The notes under the pieces were generated by a model. The model was given only the letters and a program-made list of their open reading frames with translations, searched no databases and was not told the DNA's origin. A stretch of DNA of 64,000 bases from Escallonia rubra. Its lineage: Eukaryota; Streptophyta; Magnoliopsida; Escalloniales; Escalloniaceae. Of the stretch, positions 11,456-22,835 are shown in pieces (the first letter of the stretch is position 1; every line of letters begins with the position of its first letter). Position numbers and translations under genes: made by a program. The stretch covers positions 107,497 to 171,496 of the forward strand of contig JAVXUO010002589.1 of NCBI GenBank assembly GCA_033065855.1. Direction: 5' to 3'.

Positions 11456-12394
11456 TTTTTTTTATTTTAGTAACAGGTCATTTTATTACCAATGAAAACC
11501 AACATCATCTTACATCTTCATCAGGGTGTTTCTATGCTTTTTAAAAGAATTACATCAACAATGCTTAAGATTGTAACACTGTTAATGGTAGCTCCCAATT
11601 GCAGCACAACTGCTTATTGGTTTGAGTTGCTACAGCTTTTGGCCAACTCAAGATTCTGTAGAACATCCATTTATGTATTTTTGTAATAATTTCAGAGCTC
11701 TTTTGTTGATTGCCACTGAAAATTCTTTGATTTCTCTCTTCCCAAATGTTGTAAGCTGCAACAGCCAAGGCTAGTTTACTCAATCTAGCCCTGAAACTCT
11801 TTCCTCTGAACTTATGGCAAGCATGGTGTAGTAATTGATTCCAAGAGCTGAAATTCTGGCTTATTTGTAGCTTTCTACATACCTGATTCCATATATCCTT
11901 TGCCATAGTGCATTCCATAAAGAGGTGCTCAATTGTTTCACTAGTCTCAAAGCATACACTGCAATGACCTTCAGTCACCACATTCCAGGCTTTAAGTTTG
12001 TCCTTGGTCCTTAATTTCCCTTTGCATAGAAGCCATAGTATGAAGGCACATTTTGGTATGTGTCTAGAAAACCATACCACTTTCTACCATTTAATTGCAG
12101 GGTTTTTTGGTTCTTAATGCATTCTAAGCTAAATTAATGCTGAACTTGCCATGAGGGTTAGGCAACCATTTTGTGTAATCTTCACTTCCGCCCACAATAT
12201 GATATGCTGAGAGCTGATTGTTCAACAGTCTTAAGCTCGAAGATCTTGTAGGGATGTTCCATCTCCCTTGTTCCTGTGCTTCATTCACTTTTAGATTCAA
12301 AGCACTAGCAGCATCATACACAATTCTGAACCCATATTATTGTACAAGAGGGCCATTAGATAGCCAATTATTTAACCAAAACCAAGTCTGACAA
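11456..12394 (-). mobile_element. 5'-truncated LINE (L1/RIL type), 3' end
   Basis: On the minus strand, 12390-12120 reads QTWFWLNNWLSNGPLV, then YDAASALNLKV and WLPNPHGKFS, typical of the stretch after the LINE reverse transcriptase. The frame 12080-11565 (171 codons) gives the RT zinc-binding domain (zf-RVT): PKCAFILWLLCKGKLRTKDK, then CSVCFETSETIEHLFMEC with its Cys/His ligands, then IWEERNQRIF. A run of T at about 11456-11466 is the poly(A) tail seen from the other strand and fixes the 3' end. There is a break between the two reading frames. The catalytic RT core and endonuclease are absent, so this is a dead 5'-truncated copy inside E1. No clear target duplication was found. Confidence 0.85.
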
Positions 12395-12458
12395 TATGTT
12401 TTGTCTTATCAGTCCTCTATAATGGTACTTCATGGCAATATGTTTTGTCTTATCAGTC
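12392..12458. repeat. 23 bp direct repeat, 44 bp apart, at the LINE 5' edge
   Basis: The word CAATATGTTTTGTCTTATCA with its next three bases occurs at 12392-12414 and exactly again at 12436-12458. The first copy touches the LINE 5' end. A template-switch or repair scar at the LINE insertion is a plausible cause. Confidence 0.8.
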
Positions 12459-12730
12459 TTTTGTCCTTTTTTTAGTCTGAATTCATTTTGTACATGCTCC
12501 AAAGTACCTACTAGTGCAGGACCTTTAACATTTGTTTCATTCTCAGTTACATTTTCAGCATGAACCAAACTCTTTCCTGAGAATTTTATCTTCCCTGTCA
12601 CCCTGAGGTTGAGCATAAGTTTTATTTGGTTCCTACCATAGCCTGATTGCTTGTGATCTAGCCTGTAGAAAATGCCATTGATTATTGCCTTGAATATCTC
12701 AGCAACTGCTTCTGCTTTATAGACCACCTA
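12459..12730 (-). other. Unrecognised open segment beside the LINE
   Basis: A minus-strand open frame (12727-12368) runs to the LINE edge. Its end contains DKTKHIAMKYHY, which resembles the RNase H end of copia elements (TKHI-x-x-x-YH), but the rest matches nothing I know. It may be a chimeric scrap. It is not annotated as a gene. Confidence 0.3.
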
Positions 12731-13276
12731 CCACAGTTTCAAGGGATAGTTTTCATCCCTCATCTAGTCATATCTAAACTATTGCAATGCTTGAAAAGTA
12801 AAAATAAAAAAACTTGATCTAAAAAGATTATACACTATCACCAATTAGGGTTCATGTTGCATTGATGATACTGTCTTAATATCAGGGCATAATATGTAGT
12901 TTTTAGTTTGTTCAGGTTTATAAAAATTATCAAAAGCATAAGGCTTCTGACTCTCTCCAGAATTGCACTTCTTTGAAGCAAAACTATAAACGATATGCTT
13001 TATTTCATCCTCTTTCTGTATTCCTTACTAGACTTCCTTATTAGGGATGGTGAGATTGCCTTTGTATTTATGAGAGACCTTGTGCATTTTGATACGTGTC
13101 TGATCTTATTGATTGTGCATGACATGAAAATGCTAGAAAGATACAGGTTATTTAACTTATTGGTCATTATGTAACTTATCTTTTTAGAAACTGGTTTGAT
13201 TTTTGAAATGTCTTAGTTCTTCCCTGTACTTTGCTTTTCTCTTATTTTTTGGTGAAATTATGATAGGGTGTTGAAA
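12731..13276 (+). other. Region upstream of the E1 transposase start
   Basis: AT-rich DNA with no gene. It probably holds leader or intron sequence of the transposase transcript. A T-rich tract just before the start codon (13190-13255) would suit an intron 3' end. Confidence 0.35.
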
Positions 13277-16200
13277 ATGGATAGGACTTGGATGTCAGTG
13301 AATTTTAGATATTGTGAAGAGTACAAGCTTGGAGTAAACCAGTTTATGCAGTTTGCTGTGTCTAATATGGGTAGTAATGCTATGCTAGTGTGTCCTTGTT
13401 GCAAATGCTTGAACGTTAACAGATTATATCCATCAGTGGTTATGGAACATCTTTTTGATAATGGGATTCAACAAAGTTACACACATTGGGTATATCATGG
13501 GGAAAGGTATGATAGTAGATCATATAGGACCTCTGATAATAATGATAACGAGAATGAGAATGGCGATAATGAAGACATCAGAGACAATGGTCAACAAGAA
13601 AGTGATAGGATAGATGAATTGATTAATAATGTATGCAGAGGAAACTTTATTGAAACAGAACCTCAAGAAGGAACTGAACCAAGGGATGAAAATGAAAGTA
13701 ATACATACAACTTAAATGAAGATGAAGCAGGAAAGTTCTATAAACTCTTAAGGGAAGCACAATGTGAGCTATATCCTGGCTGCACCTCTTTCACAACATT
13801 ATCCTTTATCATTCACATGCTTCACTTAAAGGTCTTACACAAATGGAGCCAGAAATCAGTTACCATGATGCTAGAGTTATTGAGTGAGGCTTTTCCCAAT
13901 TGCAAAAAGCTTCCTAAGTCCTATTATGAGGCTAAAAACATGTTGCGGGGACAAGGATTGTCATATACAAGGATTCGTGCGTGCAAATATGATTGTGTTC
14001 TATTTTGGAAGGATAATGCTGACAAAGATAAGTGTCCAAAATATGGGGCATCTAGATGGCAAGCTGACAATGGTAAGGGCAAGAAAGTTCCCCACAAAAT
14101 TCTTCACCATTTTCCAATTAAACCTAGGCTCCAATGATTCTACATGTCTAAGGAAACAGCTGCTAACATGATCTGGCACCACAATAAACGGCTAGATGAT
14201 GGGAAAGTCTTAAGGCACCCAGCCGATGGCATATCATAGAAGGAATTTGACAAAGATCATGAGTTGTTCGCACAAGAGGCTCAAAATATCAGGCTTGGGC
14301 TAGCAACTGATGGTTTTAATCCATTTGGTAACATGAGTGCATCTTATAGCATGTGGCCGGTAATTGTGATACCATACAATCTGCCCCCTTGGATGCTCAT
14401 GAAAGAGCAAGCTCATAGAAATTGAGGAGTAAGATAGGTTACACAGGACATCATCGACTCTTAGATGAGAATCATCCATGGCGGAGGAGCAAGGAATTCA
14501 ATGGTAAGCTTGAGAAAAGAAAGAGGCCTAGGGAGTATTCAGGCGATGATGTACTAGAGCAGTTGGTACATGTTCCAGATCACAGACCGGGGAAGTATCC
14601 AAGCAATAAGAAAATAAAGCGTACAGCTGATGAACTAAATTGGATTAAGAGGAGTATAGTTTTTGATTTGCCATATTCCCCAACTCTAAAGTTAAGACAT
14701 AATCTCGATGTTATGCATATTGAGAAAAATGTTTGTGATAATGTGTTGGGGACTTTACTTGATATCGAGGGGAAAACAAAGGATACTATGAAGGCAAGAG
14801 AGGATCTAAAGGACATGAATATAAGGAAAGAATTACATCTACATGCAAATAGTAATGGTACGTATACAATGCCGCATGCGCGTTACACCTTGACAAAGAA
14901 AGAAAAGAAAGGGTACTGTGAGTTCTTAAAGGTAGTGAAATTTCCAGATGGATATGCATCTAACATATCACGATGTGCAAATGTTGGTGATGGTAAGCTA
15001 TCCGGCATGAAAAGTCATGATTGCCATGTTATGCTACAACGGTTGATCCCAGTTGGTATGAGTGGATACTTGCCCAAGGATGTCCATGGTCCATTGGTTG
15101 AATTAGGAGAGTTTTTCAAGTCTTTATGCTCTAAGACATTGGAAGTGGAAGAGGTAGAAAGGCTAGAGAAAGACATCGTCTTTATCCTCTGTAAGTTGGA
15201 AAGGATATTTCCACCTGCATTTTTTGATGTCATGGTCCACCTAGTAGTTCACTTGCCACGTGAGGCCTTACTTGGGGGGCTAGTTTCTTGCGTTAAATGC
15301 ATCCAATTGAGAGGAAACTGGGCTCTTTGAAGCAGTATGTAAGCAATAAAGTCCGCCCCAAAGGCTCAATTGCAGAGGCCATCTCCATTACCGAATGCTT
15401 AACATTTTGTTCGATGTATCTTAATGATGTGGAGACTAGGTTCAATCAAGAAGAGCACAATTATGATGTCGGGGAAGTGGATCAACATTATGAAACATTT
15501 CCTTTCACACAGATGGTTCGTCCATTTGGCGCTTCAAAGCTTGAATTCATACCATCCGAATGCAGTGGTATATCCTTAATAACTGTGAGGAAGTTGATGA
15601 CTTTAAAGTGCAAGTCCACAACTTTGGGTGTTATTTTACCAATTCATTTCAGTAAGTATTCTATTTTTTATTGTTTTGGAGTCTCATACTTGTATGTCTA
15701 ATGCTTAGTGAGCACAAGGCAGAGTTAGAGAACCAATGTTTTTTTAATGTAACTAGGAGGCATCAAAAGGAGTTTCCAAACTGGTTTAAGAACCGTGTAA
15801 GTTATTGAACAGGTTGCCTTTTTATTTCTTTCGAGGATGTCTAGTTTATTTTCTTATAGTGTTTCATGTCATTTGTTTAGATAATGAAGTCATACAATGA
15901 GAAACTACATGAAGCTACCGATGTTATATATGCACTTGCATGCGGGCCTGATGTACGGTGGAAGCGATATCCTGCTTGTATTGTAAATAATGTTAGGTTT
16001 CACACAAAATATCGTGATAGTCATCGTAAGACTCAAAATAGTGGCCTGGTTGTTGAAGGCGAGCACGAGGGAGTGGCGATTGACTACTATGGTGTCTTGA
16101 CTGATGTGATTGAGCTGAAATACATTAGAGACAAAAGAGTTATTTTATTTAAGTGTGAATGGTTCAACACTAATCCTAAAACATGAATACACATCACTGA

Positions 16201-16639
16201 GGGTTTCACAAGCATTAAAATTACTGGTCATTGGTACCAAAGTCAGCCATATGTGTTAGCGAGTCAGGCAAACCAGGTCTATTATGTTAATGACACAAAG
16301 TTAGGGGCAAATTGGCAAGTGGTGCAAAGGTTTAAACACAGACACTTATGGGATATACAGGAAACTGAGCCTATTGACATGGATATAGAAAGTGAAGAAG
16401 TTTATCAAGAAAATGGCTTACCAACAGTACGACGAAGTGTTCTGATTGACCAGAATGAAGTGGGTGAGTTGCTTAGGCACGATGCTGAACCGATCATTGT
16501 TGAGAGAGTCACAGAGCCTCTTGAGGGTCCTCAAGAGATCAAAGATGATGAAGAGGATGATACACTTATCGAGTATTTTGGTGATGAAGAAGACATATTA
16601 TGTAGTGAGGATGATGATAGTGATGAAGAAGCTATATAA
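13277..16639 (+). pseudogene. CACTA TNP2 transposase (TnpD-like), damaged
   Basis: The start ATG is set at 13277 (MDRTWMS). A transposase-associated zinc domain follows (LVCPCCKCLN, then HLFDNG, then THWVYHGE), then an acidic Asn-rich linker. The TNP2 core has KLPKSYYEAK, CKYDCVLFW, MSKETAANMIWHH, LRHPADG, LGLATDGFNPFG and WPVIVIPYNLPPW. After LMKEQ the text jumps to GYTGHHRLL, so roughly 95 residues usual in the family are missing around 14410. LRHNLDVMHIEKNVCDNVLG follows. DUF4218 (HLPREALLGG, then PIERKLGSLKQY) is split by a frameshift near 15290. DUF4216 lies in later exons (15713-15798, 15884-16639: LACGPDVRWKRYPACIVNNV, then VLFKCEWFNTN, then VLASQANQVYYV). In-frame stops occur at about 14135, 14238 and 16184. 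It once catalysed cut-and-paste transposition of E1. Confidence 0.9.
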
Positions 16640-17981
16640 ACTTCTTATATTGCAAATACATCAATGAACATGTGAAACTGTTGTATATGCTATGTGTTTT
16701 TTGCTTGTGAAACTACTATATATGTTAAGTGTTGCTTTAATTTCTCTTCTAACCGTAGCTCCTAATCTGAATTATGACATTTAAGGCAACATAACCTTCA
16801 ATGCTACACGTATATCGACTGACAAACTTTTACATTTACTCTGCATTACATTGATTTGTCAAGTAAGCAGGTGAGTAGTTGGCATGAATTCCTCAAACAG
16901 AGTCCCCCAGAGCGGTGGACCAGGAAATCTAACGCGAATACGGAAGCGATTGGCATCACTAATGCCAAATGAAGTAGTCACTCCACTCGAGAGGCTTCAG
17001 CATTCGATGTACAGGGAGAAGCCACACCTACCAGCATCAATGCTAGATCAATCAATTCAGCTCAAATGGCTTCCCCCGACAATGTGGCACGTGCACCTGT
17101 CAGCCCACAAGTCGGATCTCCTACTAGTAGTGTTGGTATGATCATATGCAATTGAGATGGTCTACCTTTGACAATAGCCTTGCCCACATGTTAAATGCTA
17201 CCTAAAGTCACATGGTTTTGTAAGTGCATGATCTGCTCCTACAAAGAACGCACGCGGTAAGACTAAGGGAATAGGAACCTCAAAGATGGTCAAAACGACA
17301 TGAAAAATTCAGCTAGTTATGGATGCTGAGAAGGGAAGACATGTTGATCGAATCGCATCAGCTAAGTATGCTAATGAGATAGGTATTATAGTTAGGAGTT
17401 TTATCCCTGCTGAGGTAAATTCATGGCATTCCATTCCACAAAGTCAGATAGATTTAATCCATGAGCGGCTTGGGGTAGCAATCATTTCACAGCTTGTTCA
17501 ATCAAAGTTTTGTAGGATGTAAATGCAACTTGTATGAATAAAATGGGCATTAACTTGTAGGACAAATTTGAAGTGATTAATGATGGTCCTCATGTGAAGA
17601 GATACACCGAAACACTACTTAAGACTTCCTTAAGGAACTTCAAGTTTTCTTTAAAGGCAAAGTGGACTGCACTAATTGAAGAAAAAGGCCTCTTGAACAT
17701 CTGTTTGACACCTGCACAGGCATGTATTATTTTTTTGTTTGGTGGAATGTCGTGTTTCATTTCATATTCAACACAATTGTTTACACTTTTACATCCCTCA
17801 CAATGTAAGTCCTAAACCACCTTTCTGTCTAGGCATGCATATATCTTTCCATGCCACCATTGCCTCATTGGCCTTACTTGGTTTCTTTTTCATGCCACAC
17901 AGGCATGTCTTCACCCTTCTGAAGGGATGGAAGTCAAAGACTAGGAGATGTACTGTGACTTATGGGAACGTGAAGATTATG

Positions 17982-18136
17982 CGGTATGTTTGAATGCATT
18001 TTGCTATTTACAATGATGCTTGAGGGGAAACTTTGAGTGTCCTATTAAATGCCATCTAATTGTTTATTAAAACTCAGGACAAATGTCGTAAAAATAAACA
18101 AAACAGAGATGAACTCAAGACACATCATGTCACTGG
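17982..18136 (+). repeat. Intron segment, first copy of a 155 bp duplication
   Basis: The start of the TnpA-like gene intron, from the GTATGT donor to the ACTGG target site. The same sequence with a handful of differences recurs at 19655-19808, directly before the second LTR. Confidence 0.9.
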
Positions 18137-19252
18137 TGTTGACCTGATGATTTTGATGATTTCAGACTTATCTTATCTAACATTAATCTGACAATATTAT
18201 TAAAGATAAACATTTCAGGTTTTATCTTAATCAAACGAAGACATAACCTTGACATGGATGACAGAGACTTTGCACGACCTTGACATTGATGACAAAGACT
18301 TTGGACTTGGTTGGACTCGAGTTTTGGACTACAAATGAAGATGCAAGATCTTGAAGTATATTTTGTATTGATTAGCTTTTCTTTAAGTCCTTCTTAAAAA
18401 GATCTGACAGAAATTCTAGTAAAGAACGAAGCCAAGATTTTTAGTCGAAATCAAGTTTTTCAGTCGAAGCCAAAATGTTTTAGTCGAAGCTGTGACTTTC
18501 AGTCGAAGTTGTGACTTTCAGTCGAAGCCAAATGTTTTAGTCGAAGCCAAATGTTTTAGTCGAAGTCAAATTTTCAGTCGAAGCAAATGTTTTAGTCGAA
18601 GCCAAGACTTTCAGTCGAAGCCAAGACTTTTAGTCGAAGCCAAAATGTTTTAGTCGAATCCTTCTTGTTTGGCTTTTCTTTCCTAACGGTCCACTATTTC
18701 TTTCCTGTATAAATAGAAGTCCGTTAGAGCATTTATTACCATTTTCTCTTGCGCGAATTTTTTACTCCTGAAAACTCTCTCATCTCAATCTCTCATTCTT
18801 ATCTATTGTCTTTTGAGTGAGTTCACCTTTGAAAAAGTTCTTTGTAAGCTTCTTGGTTTGGTTCTTGAAAGGATATAGATCTTCCCACCTAAGAAGGCTT
18901 AGCTTTAAACTTTCATTGTAATATATGCTCATGAAGGAGCCTGTTTATAGATTCAAATTGTAAATCTCTTTTGATTTGTAATCTGTTGGAAACCTTGGAA
19001 GGGTTTCAGAAATTGTACTGAGGTTTGAGCTAGCACCCGAAGCTAGTTGGTTTAGTGAAAGGCTCGAGTAAGTCTCCCTTGTGTGGAGTGCTCGAGGACT
19101 GGACGTAGGCTGGTGGTGCTGAACCAGTATAAATCTCTGTGTTAAACTTGCTACTTTATATCTATCTTTACTTTGTAACCTCATTTTTAAATTCATACTC
19201 AAAGTTGTAAAACACCTATTCACCCCCCTCTAGGTGTATTTAGGGACCTACA
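18137..19252 (+). repeat. SIRE LTR 1 (outer left)
   Basis: 1116 bp, TG...CA. It holds about 12 units of a 17-18 bp minisatellite with core AGTCGAAGC (18440-18660). A TATA-like CTGTATAAATAG lies at about 18707-18718, shared by all three LTRs, and marks the probable promoter. Confidence 0.9.
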
Positions 19253-19654
19253 ACTGGTATCAGAGCCGTGTGCTCTGGTATTCTTCTGTGACTTAATCGT
19301 CAAGAGCTAAAGATCGCGTTATGGAAGAAGGATCAGCAACCACCAGGCCACCCTTGTTGAAGAATGACAACTACAGCTACTGGAAAAATCGCATGAGGAA
19401 TTTTCTGAGGCATGATACACACGTATGGTATGTTGTTGAAAATGGTCCTATAATTCCTATGAAGGATGGACCGGATGGTACCAAGATTCCGAAAGGAATT
19501 CTTGAAATGGATAATCATGAGGCACAACTTTTCTCCATGGATGATAAAGCTAAGAACATTATCAGCTGTGGCCTTGACATGAATGAGTACAATCGAGTCT
19601 CAGCGTGTGAGACAGCTAGAGAAATGTGGAGGTTGTTGGAGGCCTTGACATGGT
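19253..19654 (+). repeat. Duplicated SIRE leader and gag start
   Basis: Primer binding site and gag start (from 19321: LLKNDNYSYWKNRMRNFLRH), nearly identical to 21118-21500. It ends in a patchwork junction and passes into the second copy of the host intron segment. This is part of the duplicated unit, not a separate gene. Confidence 0.85.
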
Positions 19655-19808
19655 ATGTTGTTTGAATGCATTTTGCTATTTACAATGATGCTTGAGGGGA
19701 AACTTTGAGTGTCCTATTAAATGCCATCTAATTGTTTATTAAAACTCGGGACAAATGTTGTAAAAATAAACAAAACAGAGATGAACTCAAGACACATCAT
19801 GTCACTGG
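19655..19808 (+). repeat. Intron segment, second copy of the 155 bp duplication
   Basis: A near-identical repeat of 17982-18136, again ending in ACTGG just before an LTR. Together with LTR 1 and the gag start it makes a tandem duplication unit of about 1.67 kb. Confidence 0.9.
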
Positions 19809-21117
19809 TGTTGACCTGATGATTTTGATGATTTCAGACTTATCTTATCTAACATTAATCTGACAATATTATTAAAGATAAACATTTCAGGTTTTATCTT
19901 AATCAAACGAAGACATAACCTTGACATGGATGACAGAGACTTTGCACGACCTTGACATTGATGACAAAGACTTTGGACTTGGTTGGACTCGAGTTTTGGA
20001 CTACAAATGAAGATGCAAGATCTTGAAGTATATTTTTTATTGATTAGCTTTTCTTTAAGTCCTTCTTAAAAAGATCTGACATAAATTCTAGTAAAGAACG
20101 AAGCCAAGATTTTTAGTCGAAATCAAGTTTTTTAGTCGAAGCCAAAATGTTTTAGTCGAAGCTAAGATTTTCAGTCGAAGCTGTGACTTTCAGTCGAAGC
20201 TAAAACTTTCAGTCGAAGCTATGGCTTCCAGTCGAAGCTGAGACTTTCAGTCGAAGCTGTGACTTTCAGTCGAAGCTGAGGCTTTCAGTCGAAGCTGTGA
20301 CTTTCAGTCGAAGCTGAGGCTTTCAGTCGAAGCTGTGACTTTCAGTCGAAGCTGAGACTTTCAGTCGAAACGAAGACTTTCTGTCGAAGCCAAATGTTTT
20401 AGTCGAAGTCAAGATTTTCAGTCGAAGCCAAATGTTTTAGTCGAAGCTAAGACTTTTAGTCGAAGCCAAGACTTTCAGTCGAAGCCAAGACTTTTAGTCG
20501 AAGCCAAAATGTTTTAGTCGAATCCTTCTTGTTTGGCTTTTCTTTCCTAACGGTCCACTATTTCTTTCCTGTATAAATAGAAGTCCGTTAGAGCATTTAT
20601 TACCCTTTTCTCTTGCGCGAATTTTTTACTCCTAAAAACTCTCTCATCTCAATCTCTTATTCTTATCTATTGTCTTTTGAGTGAGTTCACCTTTGAGAAA
20701 GTTCTTTGTAAGCTTCTTGGTTTGGTTCTTGAAAGGATATAGATATTCCCACCTAAGAAGGCTTAGCTTTAAACTTTCATTGTAATATCTGCTCATGAAG
20801 GAGCCTGTTTATAGTATTCAAATTGTAAATCTCTTTTGATTTGCAATCTGTTGGAAACCTTGGAAGGGTTCCAGAAATTGTACTGAGGTTTGAGCTAGCA
20901 CCCGAAGCTAGTTGGTTTAGTGAAAGGCTCGAGTAAGTCTCCCTTGTGTGGAGTGCTCGAGGACTGGACGTAGGCTGGTGGGGCCGAACCAGTATAAATC
21001 TCTGTGTTAAACTTGCTACTTTATATCTATCTTTACTTTGTAATCTCATTTTTAAATTCATACTCAAAGTTGTAAAACACATATTCACCCCCCTCTAGGT
21101 GTATTTAGGGACCTACA
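19809..21117 (+). repeat. SIRE LTR 2 (functional 5' LTR of the full body)
   Basis: 1309 bp, the longest of the three because its AGTCGAAGC array has about 22 units (20105-20523). It is directly followed by the primer binding site and the gag-pol body. Confidence 0.9.
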
Positions 21118-21185
21118 ACTGGCATCAGAGCCGTGTGCTCTGGTATTCTTCTGTGACTTAATCGTCAAGAGCTAAAGATCGCGTT

Positions 21186-22821
21186 ATGGAAGAAGGATCA
21201 GCAACCACCAGGCGACCCTTGTTGAAGAATGACAACTACAGCTACTAGAAAAATCGCATGAGGAATTTTCTTAGGCATGATACACACGTATGGTATGTTG
21301 TTGAAAATGGTCCTATAATTCCTATTAAGGATGGACCGGATGGTACCAAGATTCCGAAAGGAATTCTTGAAATGGATAATCATGAGGCATAGCTTTTCTC
21401 CATGGATGATAAAGCTAAGAATATTATCAGCTGTGGCCTTGACATGAATGAGTACAATCGAGTCTCAGCGTGTGAGACAGCTAGAGAAATGTGGAGGTTG
21501 GTTGGAGGTTACTCATGAAGGAACAAATCAAGTAAAAGAAACCAAGATCAACATGTTGGTCTAGCAGTGTGAGGCTTTCAAGATGAAGGAGCATGAGTCC
21601 ATAAATGAGATGTACTCTAGATTCACATTCATCATAAATGGGCTGAAGCTTTTGGGTAAAATCTACCCAGAAAAAGAAGTTGTCCGAAAAGTTCTCAGAT
21701 CTCTCCCAAAGAGATGGGAAGCAAAACTCACAGCCATTCAAGAGGCAAAGGACTTGAATGTGCTGAAGCTTGAAGAATTGGTGGGTTCTTTAATGACTCA
21801 TGAAATTACAATGAAAATTCATGACGAAGAAGAAACCACCTCAAAGAAGAAGAACTTAGCTCTTAAAGCTGAGACCTCTCTTGAACCAACAGAGAGCAGT
21901 GACGATTCTAATCTTAAAATGGCTCTCATTACTCGAAAGTTCAAGAAATTTCTCGCAAGCAAGCGGGATGGGAAAATCATGAGATATTCAACAAACCAAT
22001 CACACCAAAGAAATAACAGTGATTGGAACGTAAAGGAAAATCCTGATGCCTGCTACGAATGTGGCAGAACTGGGCACATAAAAAAATACTGCCCACAACT
22101 CAGGATCAAGACCGCAAGCAGCAACAGTCGAGACTTCAAAGAAAAGAAGTTCAAATCCAGAAAAGCACTGCTGACTTGGGATGACTCTGATGAAAGCGAC
22201 AAGGAAGGTAGTGAAGATGAGGACGTAGCTCAACTTTGCTTCATGGCCAATGATGATGATCCCAAGGTAATTCCTAAAAATCATTTTAACGAACTTAAGT
22301 CAGCTTTTCTCGAACTCAGTGAAAACTATGAAAAATTAAAAACTAAAAATGCTAATCTAAAAAATAAGGCCCTTTCTTTGATAAGTACTGTTGAAGAATT
22401 GGAAGGTGAAAAGGAAGAGTTGCAAGAAAAGGTTCAACTTTATATTTCTGAAAATATTTCTTTAGAAAATAATCTGAATGCTTCTAAGGAGGAAAACTTT
22501 CTTTGGTCTTCTGAAATCCAATCTCTCAGAGGAGTAAAAGCTCCAGTTGAAAACAAATCTTTAAAATCTCAACTAGAGGATATTTCTACACAAAAAATGA
22601 ATTTAGAAAATGAGATTGAAGACCTGAATTTTACTCTTTCAAAATTTACCCAAGGAAGAGAGAACTTGGATATTATTTTGGGAAGACAAAGATGTGTTTT
22701 TGAAAAAAGTGGAATTGGTTATGATCCTTCAAAGAAGCAAAAGGATTATAAAAATTTCTTTAACAAAAGTTTAGCTTCCTGCTCACCATTCACTCTCTGT
22801 ACAGTATGTAACAAGAAATGA
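21186..22821 (+). pseudogene. SIRE gag (fossil)
   Basis: The gag start is at 21186. The longest open part is 21583-22821 and contains a UBN2/gag-type helical region (SINEMYSRFTFIINGLKLLG, KVLRSLPKRWEAKLTAIQEA), a CCHC zinc knuckle (CYECGRTGHIKKYC), and a long Lys/Glu-rich coiled coil (ENYEKLKTKNANLKNKALSL). This is the structural protein that would coat the RNA. A long coiled-coil tail is usual in the SIRE lineage. The gag is broken. Confidence 0.85.
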
Positions 22822-22835
22822 CATTTAGTTAAAAA

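Noticed and set aside
12368-12445. Copia RNase H-like phrase DKTKHIAMKYHY
   Set aside because: Only 12 residues match and no other copia sequence is nearby, so a copia insertion is not claimed.
18440-18660. Regularly spaced repeats that could suggest a CRISPR array
   Set aside because: Units of 17-18 bp without unique spacers, inside an LTR. It is a minisatellite in a plant retrotransposon.
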